Part shown: positions 6,941 to 12,844 of the stretch, in pieces
How the letters are laid out: every line of letters starts with the position of its first letter
Numbering within the stretch: position 1 is the stretch's first letter
NCBI GenBank assembly: GCA_024640745.1
Contig: JAHEEL010000028.1
Coordinates: 1-15,636, forward strand
DNA: 15,636 nucleotides
Source: Actinomycetes bacterium
Lineage (GTDB): Bacteria; Actinomycetota; Acidimicrobiia; Spongiisociales; UBA5794
Reading direction: 5' to 3'
Translations under genes and position numbers: made by a program
Notes under the pieces: model-generated
What the model was told of the DNA's origin: nothing
The model's input: only the letters and a program-made list of their open reading frames with translations
Database searches by the model: none

Positions 6941-6955
6941 CACACGGAGGCATGC

Positions 6956-7342
6956 ATGGCGGTAGCGGTACGAGAATCGGCGATCACTGATGTTGATCGA
7001 GTGACGGAAGCGACCCTCGAGGTCTACGCCCGTCGCTGCGACCTGGCGACTGAACTGCCGCTCGCAGAACTGCTGAGCGTCCCGTCCGACCTCGGGGCGC
7101 TGCGTGCCGTGGTCGGTTCGGCCGAACGCACGGTTGAGATCGTCCTCGATTCCGAACTCGATGCCGCAGCGATTGCCCCCGCCGCATGGGCACTGGCGGC
7201 CAAAGGCTTCTCCACGGTCGTGCTCGTTGCGCTCGATCGCCTCGGGGAGGCGCATGAGGGGCTCCGGGGTGCGCCCTGCTCGATTCAGGGCTGGTGGGCT
7301 ACCGAGTCCGGAGTTGCATTCGGGGCTTTCGAGACGACTTGA
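6956..7342 (+). CDS. Hypothetical protein, 128 aa
   Basis: Not recognised. The 128-aa product is acidic and Ala/Leu/Val-rich, with no signal peptide, membrane segment or cysteine pair. It has alternating predicted helices and strands, including a strand-like ERTVEIVLDSE (57-67) and STVVLVALDRLGEA (85-98), and ends with a Trp-rich QGWWATESGVAFGAF. Gene status is supported by the promoter, the operator dyad and a GGAGG Shine-Dalgarno (6946-6950) 5 nt before the ATG. An out-of-frame ATG at 6952 is ignored. It is divergent from asnS, and the HAD gene follows 42 bp later behind its own -10-like box. Confidence 0.7.
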   Translation: MAVAVRESAITDVDRVTEATLEVYARRCDLATELPLAELLSVPSDLGALRAVVGSAERTVEIVLDSELDAAAIAPAAWALAAKGFSTVVLVALDRLGEAHEGLRGAPCSIQGWWATESGVAFGAFETT

Positions 7343-7371
7343 TGGGCTCGCCCCGTCGTCCGCGGACGATC

Positions 7372-7377
7372 TAACCT
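7372..7377 (+). promoter_or_regulatory. Leaderless -10 box for the HAD gene
   Basis: TAACCT fits TANNNT and ends 7 nt before the ATG at 7385. No Shine-Dalgarno sequence lies between them, consistent with a leaderless transcript. Confidence 0.4.
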
Positions 7378-7384
7378 CACGGGC

Positions 7385-8335
7385 ATGCCCGTACCCCTCT
7401 ACACCCAGACCGTCGTTGCCCTGGTCTGGGACTTCGACCGAACCCTCATTCCGGGGAACATGCAGGACCCGATCTTCGCGGCCTACGACGTGGACCCGTC
7501 GGTGTTCTGGGCCGAAGTCGACGGCCTCGTCGAGTACTACGCAAGGCAGGGCGTCCGCATCCAGCGCGACATCGCCTACCTCGGGCACCTCCTCACGTAC
7601 GTCCGCGAGGGCATCTTCAAGGATCTGACGAACGAGCGGCTGCACGAGCTCGGCGCCGAGCTGACTGCGGCTCCCGGTATGCCCGAGTTCCTCGTCGAGT
7701 CGCGTCGGCGGATCAACGAGATTCCCGAGTTTGCGGCGGAAGGCATCACCGTGGAGCACTACATCGTCTCAACGGGGATTCTGCCGATGATCGAGGGGAG
7801 CGTGTTCGCCGACCATGTGGACGGGATTTGGGCCAACACCCTCATCGAGACCCCGGCGCCGGCCGGATATCTCGATCAGCTTCCGGTCGCGTCGGCTCCA
7901 TCGGCCGTCAGCCACCTCGGCTACGCGATTGACAACACCGCCAAGACGCGGGCTCTCTTCGAGATCAACAAGGGCATCAACCGCAACTCGACCGTCGACG
8001 TGAATGCGAGGATCGGTGAGGAGGAGCGCCGCGTCCCGCTGCGTCACATGATCTACATCGCCGACGGACCGTCCGACGTTCCGTGTTTCTCGATCCTCAA
8101 CCAGAACGGCGGCAAGACGCTCGGGGTGTACACCCTCGCACCGGTCGACAACCATCGCCAGGTCAAGCAACTCCAGGAGCAAGGACGGATCCAGGGCATG
8201 GCCGAAGCCGACTTCCGCCCGGGCAAGGCCGCTTACCTCTGGCTCATGGACAGCATCGAGCAGATCGGCTACGAGATCGTCGAGGCGCGCCGTCAAGTCG
8301 TTGCCTCATTCCCCAACGCCCCCGGACACGCGTGA
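7385..8335 (+). CDS. HAD-superfamily phosphatase (phosphoserine-phosphatase-like)
   Basis: A 316-aa cytosolic HAD hydrolase. Motif I is DFDRT (16-20), with Asp16 as the expected nucleophile and Asp18 as general acid. Motif II is IVSTG (127-131), the motif III lysine is probably Lys187 in NTAKTRAL, and motif IV is ADGPSDVP (226-233). A helical insert of about 100 residues between motifs I and II forms the cap. The SerB-like DGPSD motif suggests a small-molecule phosphatase, but the length and the C-terminal 70 residues differ from SerB. Substrate unknown. The gene converges on the thioredoxin-like gene, and its stop is followed directly by a 7-bp repeat array. Confidence 0.85.
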   Translation: MPVPLYTQTVVALVWDFDRTLIPGNMQDPIFAAYDVDPSVFWAEVDGLVEYYARQGVRIQRDIAYLGHLLTYVREGIFKDLTNERLHELGAELTAAPGMPEFLVESRRRINEIPEFAAEGITVEHYIVSTGILPMIEGSVFADHVDGIWANTLIETPAPAGYLDQLPVASAPSAVSHLGYAIDNTAKTRALFEINKGINRNSTVDVNARIGEEERRVPLRHMIYIADGPSDVPCFSILNQNGGKTLGVYTLAPVDNHRQVKQLQEQGRIQGMAEADFRPGKAAYLWLMDSIEQIGYEIVEARRQVVASFPNAPGHA

Positions 8336-8413
8336 GTGAGACGCTAGACCCAAGACGCTAGACCGAAGGCCGCGGGATCGGTCTTGTGTCTCGTCTCTCG
8401 TGTCTCGTGTCTA
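8336..8413. repeat. 7-bp inverted tandem array, copy 1
   Basis: Period-7 array filling the whole gap between the HAD stop and the thioredoxin-like gene, including the latter's stop codon. The left half has four units ending in AGAC: GTGAGAC 8336-8342, GCTAGAC 8343-8349, CCAAGAC 8350-8356 and GCTAGAC 8357-8363. The right half has units of type TCTCGTG at 8382-8388 (TCTTGTG), 8389-8395, 8396-8402 and 8403-8409. The halves are complementary. A related array lies at 10664-10743. Two of the left-hand units (GTGAGAC and CCAAGAC) are identical in both copies. Confidence 0.75.
8353..8391. terminator. Bidirectional hairpin inside repeat copy 1
   Basis: The left arm 8353-8366 pairs with the right arm 8378-8391: 12 Watson-Crick pairs, one G-U and one T-T mismatch around an 11-nt G/C-rich loop. 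It lies between two convergent genes, so it can fold in transcripts from either side. It has no long U-tract. It is probably a shared 3'-end hairpin or terminator. Confidence 0.55.
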
Positions 8414-8839
8414 CCCGTTCGCCTCTACGCGCTTGGCTCCGTTCGACTCGAGCACCCGCTGGAGTTGGTCCTTCTGGACCAGTCCGGAAGCGCGCCACCG
8501 TTGGGTCGGCCGAGCCGCCGACCGCTTCTTGGTGCCGTTCGCCGTTCGGCGGGCTTTCTTCGAAGTCTTCAGCGGCGGTCGGGCGATCACGATGGTGGTC
8601 GGCGTCGACCTGATCTTGTAGGTCTCGATTGCCCCCGGCACTTTGCCGACGTCTGCCTTGACAACGTGCGCTGAGTCGCCGTACTCACGCGCGAGCTCGT
8701 TCACGATGCCGTCCATCACTTGGCACGGGGCGCAACCGACCTGGAAGAAGTTGACCAGAACCGGCCGACCCGACGCAAGCATCGGCTGCAGCTCGTTGAG
8801 CCGGTGGATCTTCCTGGCCTTCGTCTTGCGTTTGAACAT
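8411..8839 (-). CDS. Thioredoxin-like protein with a basic insert
   Basis: A 142-aa thioredoxin-fold protein. The redox motif is CAPC (36-39) after VLVNFFQVG, with the usual Trp before the first Cys replaced by Gly. The cis-proline loop is RSTPTTIV (77-84). After that strand the usual short turn is replaced by a Lys/Arg-rich stretch at about 91-116 (KTSKKARR, TKKRSAARP). The protein then ends with a helix containing VQKDQLQRVLES. The ATG at 8839 has GGAGAGG about 6 nt upstream on the minus strand; the longer upstream open frame has no thioredoxin sequence and overlaps the next gene. It is divergent from the ThDP enzyme gene. The basic insert may bind nucleic acid or an acidic partner. Confidence 0.82.
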   Translation of the reverse strand: MFKRKTKARKIHRLNELQPMLASGRPVLVNFFQVGCAPCQVMDGIVNELAREYGDSAHVVKADVGKVPGAIETYKIRSTPTTIVIARPPLKTSKKARRTANGTKKRSAARPTQRWRASGLVQKDQLQRVLESNGAKRVEANG

Positions 8840-8865
8840 TGCGGTCCTCTCCGGTACCCCGCTGA

Positions 8866-8897
8866 TTGCGGGCGGGGTCGGGCAAGTATGCCCGCAA
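8866..8897. repeat. 8-bp inverted repeat in the divergent trx-like/ThDP gap
   Basis: TTGCGGGC (8866-8873) and GCCCGCAA (8890-8897) are perfect complements around 16 nt, lying in the 141-bp divergent region. CGCAAA recurs at 8894-8899 and 8903-8908. It could be an operator controlling one or both genes. No convincing -10/-35 pair was found here. Confidence 0.35.
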
Positions 8898-8980
8898 ATC
8901 TCGCAAAGTGATCGTCGGCACGTGCGGCGGCGTCCGTCGCCAACGACCAGAATGTCCGGTACGCAACGCGGGAGATCGAG

Positions 8981-10615
8981 ATGCCGAAGATTCACGGTGG
9001 TCGGGCAATCGCCCGCGCGCTCCGGTCCGAGGGGGTCGATACGGTCTTCGTGCTCACCGGCGGCCACATTCTTCCCCTCATCGACGGTTGCGTCGATGAG
9101 GGGATCCGCGTCATCGACGTCCGGCACGAACAGGCTGCTGCCCACGCCGCAGATGCCTACGCCAGGGTCACCGGCCGGTTGGGCGTCGTATTCGCCACGG
9201 CCGGACCGGGCGTGACCGACACCGTCACCGGGATCGCAAACGCCTGGTTCGCGAACAGCCCGGTCCTGCTGATCGGTGGTCGGCACCTCAGCACGGAGGA
9301 TCTGCGGGGTGGTCTTCAGGAGATGGACCACCCGCGCATGTTCCACTCGATCACGAAGTGGGCCGCAACCGCCCACGAGACGTCCCGGCTTCCCGAGTAT
9401 GTGGCGACGGCAGCTCGGCACGCCTTCTCCGGCCGCGGGGGACCGGTGTTTCTCGACATTCCATGGGACGTGCAGGCGGGAATGGTGGAACCTGACGCCA
9501 TCGGGTGGCCGGCCGGCTACCGCGCCGATCGCCCGGCCGGTCTCGACGACGAGACGCTGGCCGACGTGGTCGACCTCCTCCATCGCGCCGAGCGGCCCGT
9601 CGTGTTTGCAGGTACCGGCTATCGGTGGAGCCGGTACGGCGATCCGATCGGTGCACTCAACGGCCTCGTCGATGTTGTCCAGGCGCCGGTGTACCTGAAC
9701 AGCCTGGCACGCGGTTCTCTCTGCTGGGACCATCCACTGCTCGGGAACCGGACGCGCTCAGACGCGCTCCGGCGGGCCGATGTGGTGCTAGCGCTCGGTG
9801 TGGACTGGGACTTTCGCACCGGATTCGGAAGGAAGGTCGCCGCAAACGCCGCCGTCGTCCAGATCGACGCCGAGCCGTCTCGGGTCGGATGGAACCGCCC
9901 CGCTGCGATTGGCGTCGTGGCGGACCCGGGAGCGGCGGCGGCGCAACTCGCGGGCCGCGTGGGAAGGGGCGCACCCACCGAGTGGCTCGCGGAGATCAAG
10001 GGCATCGAGGACCAGAAGCAGACGGCGGCGAACGAGCTGGCCTCGAGCGACCACGGTCCGGTCCACCCCGAGCGGTTCGCACGGGAGGTGGCGGAGTTCT
10101 TCGGCGACGACGCCATCGTCGCCGCCGACGGTGGGGACATCGTCTCGACCACGGCGAAGTGGCTGCGGACGAGCCGGCCCGGGGGGCTTCTGGATCCCGG
10201 GCCGTTCGGCTGCCTCGGCGTTGGTGCGCCGTTTGCTCTCGCGGCGAAGGCGGTCGAGCCGGACACCAGGGTCGGCATCGTCTACGGCGACGGGTCGTTC
10301 GGGTTCAACGGCATGGAGTATGACTCGTTGATCCGGCACGGGCTTCCGGTCGTCGGTGTGGTCGGCAACGACGGGGCGTGGAATAACATCAAGGCGATCC
10401 ATCGCATGCTCTATCCCGAGCGAATGGTCGCCTCCGACCTCGGCATACGCCGGTACGACCTCATGGTTGAAGGGCTCGGGGGGTATGGCGAGTTCGTCGA
10501 AGACGCCGCCCAGCTCCGCCCTGCTCTCGAGCGCGCGCACGACAGCGGCGTGCCGGCCCTCGTCAACGTCCACATCGCGGAGCAGTTGAGGATGAGCAGC
10601 GCCTACGGCGGGTAG
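8981..10615 (+). CDS. ThDP-dependent acetolactate-synthase-like enzyme (IlvG-like)
   Basis: A 544-aa thiamine-diphosphate enzyme of the acetolactate synthase / 2-hydroxyacyl-CoA lyase superfamily. The catalytic Glu is Glu50 in DVRHEQAAAHAADAYAR. The N-terminal PYR domain is followed by a middle domain (about 190-330), then a PP domain. The PP domain carries the ThDP/Mg motif from GDG (436-438) to GND (462-464). GPFGCLGVG and GFNGMEYD, and the overall length, recall mycobacterial IlvG (Rv1820) rather than the biosynthetic IlvB. No small regulatory subunit (ilvN) or other branched-chain gene is nearby, so a biosynthetic AHAS role is doubtful; a carboligase or lyase on other 2-oxo or 2-hydroxyacyl substrates is possible. 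The start has GGGAG 6 nt upstream. Confidence 0.87.
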   Translation: MPKIHGGRAIARALRSEGVDTVFVLTGGHILPLIDGCVDEGIRVIDVRHEQAAAHAADAYARVTGRLGVVFATAGPGVTDTVTGIANAWFANSPVLLIGGRHLSTEDLRGGLQEMDHPRMFHSITKWAATAHETSRLPEYVATAARHAFSGRGGPVFLDIPWDVQAGMVEPDAIGWPAGYRADRPAGLDDETLADVVDLLHRAERPVVFAGTGYRWSRYGDPIGALNGLVDVVQAPVYLNSLARGSLCWDHPLLGNRTRSDALRRADVVLALGVDWDFRTGFGRKVAANAAVVQIDAEPSRVGWNRPAAIGVVADPGAAAAQLAGRVGRGAPTEWLAEIKGIEDQKQTAANELASSDHGPVHPERFAREVAEFFGDDAIVAADGGDIVSTTAKWLRTSRPGGLLDPGPFGCLGVGAPFALAAKAVEPDTRVGIVYGDGSFGFNGMEYDSLIRHGLPVVGVVGNDGAWNNIKAIHRMLYPERMVASDLGIRRYDLMVEGLGGYGEFVEDAAQLRPALERAHDSGVPALVNVHIAEQLRMSSAYGG

Positions 10616-10663
10616 CGGCTCCGCGAGCTACCGGTCCGACCAGCAACGAGGAACCCGTTGAGC

Positions 10664-10743
10664 CCAAGACGATGGGCGTGAGACAGGGGCCTGATCTCGA
10701 GTCTCGCGTCTCTTGTCTCGAGTCTCATACCTCGTGTCTGGTT
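10664..10743. repeat. 7-bp inverted tandem array, copy 2
   Basis: A period-7 array in the 129-bp gap between the ThDP gene and uppP, ending on the base before the uppP stop. The left units are CCAAGAC (10664-10670), GATGGGC (10671-10677) and GTGAGAC (10678-10684). The right units are TCTCGAG (10695-10701), TCTCGCG, TCTCTTG, TCTCGAG (10716-10722), TCTCATA, CCTCGTG (10730-10736) and a last TCTGGTT. TGAGAC (10679-10684) pairs with GTCTCA (10722-10727), and the two CTCGAG copies (10696-10701, 10717-10722) can pair, so several hairpin registers are possible. Probably a shared 3'-end element. The bases 10616-10663 hold nothing else recognisable. Confidence 0.72.
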
Positions 10744-10744
10744 C

Positions 10745-11503
10745 TCACAACGCGATCAGCGCAACTACGCCAAAGGTCACGCAATAGATGCCGAACGGGG
10801 CCAAGCCGGCCCGTGTCAGGACGCGGATCAGGAAGGCGATGGCCCAGTAGCCGGTGACTGCGGCCACCACCATTCCAGCGATCGTCGAAGCGGTGATTCC
10901 CTCGCCGTCCGAAATGGCGCGCGCGACCGACAAGAGCCCGGCGCCGGCAATCACCGGGATTCCGAGGAGGAAGGCGAACCGGGCAGCCTCGACACGTTCC
11001 ATGCCTCGGGCGAGGCCCGCCGAGATCGTCATGCCGGAGCGTGACACGCCTGGGATCAGTGCGAATGACTGCGCGAGGCCGATGAGGCCTGCGTCGGTCG
11101 GTTGCAGCTCTTCCGTTGTTCGATCACCCGGGCGAAGGAGCATGGTTGCGAGCAGGATGACACCGGTCACGATGAGCATCCCGGCGACGATCGAGGGGCG
11201 TTCGGTCAGTTCGTCGAGCTTGCTCTCGAAGGCCAGACCGAGGACGACGGCTGGGATCGTGCCGATGACGATGATCGTGATCATGCGCCGGCCGCTCCGA
11301 TCGAACCGAGCCATGCGAACGAGGTCCTTGCGGTAGTACGCAAGCACGGCGACGAGCGTGCCGAGATGGAGCATGGCCGATGTTGCCAGATCGGGTCCTT
11401 CGCGGCCGAGGAGTGCCGGGATGAGGACGAGGTGACCGCTGGACGAGATCGGGAGGAATTCGGTGAGTCCCTGGATCGCGCCCCACAAGATGGCGTTGAG
11501 CAT
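10745..11503 (-). CDS. uppP: Undecaprenyl-diphosphatase UppP/BacA
   Basis: Dephosphorylates undecaprenyl diphosphate to recycle the peptidoglycan lipid carrier and gives bacitracin tolerance. The 252-aa polytopic membrane protein has both signature motifs: QGLTEFLPISSSGH (11-24, with the catalytic-site Glu15 and His24) and PGVSRSG (151-157, with Arg155), with hydrophobic helices between and after them. It is slightly shorter than the E. coli protein (273 aa). No Shine-Dalgarno sequence is visible. The gene starts 20 bp after the SAF-domain gene on the same strand, so the two are probably one transcript. Its 3' end abuts the second 7-bp repeat array. Confidence 0.95.
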   Translation of the reverse strand: MLNAILWGAIQGLTEFLPISSSGHLVLIPALLGREGPDLATSAMLHLGTLVAVLAYYRKDLVRMARFDRSGRRMITIIVIGTIPAVVLGLAFESKLDELTERPSIVAGMLIVTGVILLATMLLRPGDRTTEELQPTDAGLIGLAQSFALIPGVSRSGMTISAGLARGMERVEAARFAFLLGIPVIAGAGLLSVARAISDGEGITASTIAGMVVAAVTGYWAIAFLIRVLTRAGLAPFGIYCVTFGVVALIAL

Positions 11504-11523
11504 CCAGGGAGCCTAGGACGTCC

Positions 11524-12042
11524 TCAGGGAGCAATGAGTACAACCAGCGATCCTGCGGCCGACTCCACTGCCACGGCGGTTGCGACGTCCGGCGGTACGG
11601 CGATCGACCCGGATGTCTCGTAGGAGAGGAGATCGTCGCTGCCGGCTGCCACGACGATGCCTTCGGTCTCCAGCCCGGACGTGGCGCCCACCACCAGGAC
11701 CCGAGTTCCGGGGGCTGCACTCGCCGGAAGCGGCACGGGCACCGCCCACCACCCATCCGGGATCATGTCGGAACCCGATACGGCGGTTGGCAGGATCGGC
11801 TCGCCCTCGGCTAGATCGCGGGCGGCGATGGGATTCGAGAAGTCGGGGAGCGCCATGGCGCCCGCCGGGAGGAGTCGCCACTCGACGTCTGAATCGGTGA
11901 TGGGGCTGCCGGCGGCGATCGGACTCGAGGCGAACGGGTAGGGGATTTCGGTGCGGCCCCGCAGGTCCCAGACGAACGCGGCAACGACGATCGCAACGGC
12001 GGCGGCCCACCGGAGGTACGGGGGCCGGGTCAGCCAGAACAC
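11524..12042 (-). CDS. Membrane-anchored SAF-domain protein
   Basis: A 172-aa protein with a short cytosolic N-terminus, one transmembrane segment (about 11-25) and an exported remainder. Residues about 34-88 fit a SAF domain of the CpaB/FlgA type: IAAGSPITDSDVEWRLLPAG, then NPIAARDLAEGEPIL, the pattern for membrane-tethered proteins of pilus or flagellar P-ring assembly. A beta-rich tail follows, ending VVLIAP. The GTG start lies 6 nt after a TAGATT box. A competing ATG frame (12046-11513) is rejected because it is Arg/Pro-rich. It is probably co-transcribed with uppP. No pilus or flagellar genes lie in the window, so its partner is unknown. Confidence 0.75.
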   Translation of the reverse strand: MFWLTRPPYLRWAAAVAIVVAAFVWDLRGRTEIPYPFASSPIAAGSPITDSDVEWRLLPAGAMALPDFSNPIAARDLAEGEPILPTAVSGSDMIPDGWWAVPVPLPASAAPGTRVLVVGATSGLETEGIVVAAGSDDLLSYETSGSIAVPPDVATAVAVESAAGSLVVLIAP

Positions 12043-12048
12043 GCATCG

Positions 12049-12054
12049 AATCTA
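12049..12054 (-). promoter_or_regulatory. Leaderless -10 box for the SAF-domain gene
   Basis: Read on the minus strand, this is TAGATT, 6 nt before the GTG start at 12042. It matches TANNNT with no strong Shine-Dalgarno sequence. Confidence 0.4.
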
Positions 12055-12228
12055 TCCGCCCGGCCGGCGCGATGGAAGGGGGCCGATGAAGTGACCCCTC
12101 CCCGCGGTCGCCTCACGCAAGCAGGGGGAATGGTGGGGGGCCTGCGTTCGGTTATCCGCGAGGAGGGATCGCATCCATTGTTGCGCGTTGGCACTCGATC
12201 CGGAAGCACCTTCGACCATTTGGCCGCA

Positions 12229-12234
12229 TAGACT
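12229..12234 (+). promoter_or_regulatory. Leaderless -10 box for plsY
   Basis: TAGACT fits TANNNT and ends 7 nt before the GTG at 12242. No Shine-Dalgarno sequence is present. It supports the GTG over the upstream TTG at 12188, which would place the promoter inside the gene. The rest of the 199-bp divergent gap (12043-12241) holds G-runs but no ORF or strong hairpin. Confidence 0.45.
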
Positions 12235-12241
12235 CCCCGCC

Positions 12242-12844
12242 GTGGACCTGCTCATTCCATTTGCGGTTGCCTATCTCGTCGGTTCGATCGATTTTGGGGT
12301 CATCATCCCACGCATGCTCGGGGTCGACATCTATGCCGTCGGCAGCGGGAATCCCGGTGCTTCGAACGTCTACCGCTCACTTGGAAGGGGACCCGCCGCC
12401 CTCGTGCTCCTCGGGGATGGGGCCAAGGGCGCCCTCGGCGCAGCGATCGGCGCGTTCTGGATCGGGTCCATCGCCGAGACTGCGAGCGTCGAGGCGGTTG
12501 CGGCCGCCTGTGCGTTCGCCGCGGTCCTCGGGCACATCGTTCCCATCTGGCATCGGTTCCGTGGCGGGAAGGGTGTTGCCACGGCGATCGGTGCTTCCAT
12601 CTTCCTTGCTCCGGTGTTCGGCGTCGTCCTCGCGCTGGCGTGGCTCATCGTCACGCTCGCATTCAAGGTCGCGTCGATCGCGTCGCTCGGTGCGATGCTG
12701 CTCTACGTCCCGGGTCTCGCTCTGTCGGGATATCGGGGCTGGGCGCTCGGCTGGACCGCCGCCATTGCCGTCCTCGTCGTCGTGCGTCACGCATCGAACA
12801 TCCGGAGCCTCTTCGCCGGATCCGAGCGAACGGTCACCGGATGA
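12242..12844 (+). CDS. plsY: Acyl-phosphate:glycerol-3-phosphate acyltransferase PlsY
   Basis: Transfers an acyl group from acyl-phosphate to glycerol-3-phosphate, the first step of phospholipid synthesis, at the inner membrane. The 200-aa multi-pass protein has all three family loops: GSGNPGASNVYR (34-45), GDGAKG (58-63) and GHIVPIWHRFRGGKGVAT (97-114), plus the C-terminal RHASNIRSL. The GTG start gives the typical N-terminus VDLLIPFAVAYLVGSI. The stop overlaps the start of the MoeA-like gene (ATGATG). It is the first gene of a five-gene + strand unit. PlsX is not in the window. Confidence 0.94.
   Translation: MDLLIPFAVAYLVGSIDFGVIIPRMLGVDIYAVGSGNPGASNVYRSLGRGPAALVLLGDGAKGALGAAIGAFWIGSIAETASVEAVAAACAFAAVLGHIVPIWHRFRGGKGVATAIGASIFLAPVFGVVLALAWLIVTLAFKVASIASLGAMLLYVPGLALSGYRGWALGWTAAIAVLVVVRHASNIRSLFAGSERTVTG

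Noticed and set aside
6755..6955. T-box leader for asnS
   Set aside because: No conserved T-box bulge sequence or terminator/antiterminator pair found on the minus strand, and the distance to the likely start site is too short.
8336..8413. CRISPR array
   Set aside because: The repeat unit is only 7 bp, there are no unique spacers of constant length, and no cas genes are present.
8840..9733. Upstream extension of the thioredoxin-like frame to 440 aa
   Set aside because: It runs antisense through the ThDP enzyme gene with no thioredoxin sequence; the ATG at 8839 has its own Shine-Dalgarno.
11513..12046. Alternative ATG-started minus frame (177 aa) over the SAF-domain gene
   Set aside because: Arg/Pro-rich composition typical of a shadow; the GTG frame has a transmembrane segment and SAF pattern.
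12043..12241. Regulatory RNA or G-quadruplex in the divergent SAF/plsY gap
   Set aside because: G-runs near 12073-12082 and 12122-12141 are too far apart or too few for a canonical motif, and no strong hairpin was found.
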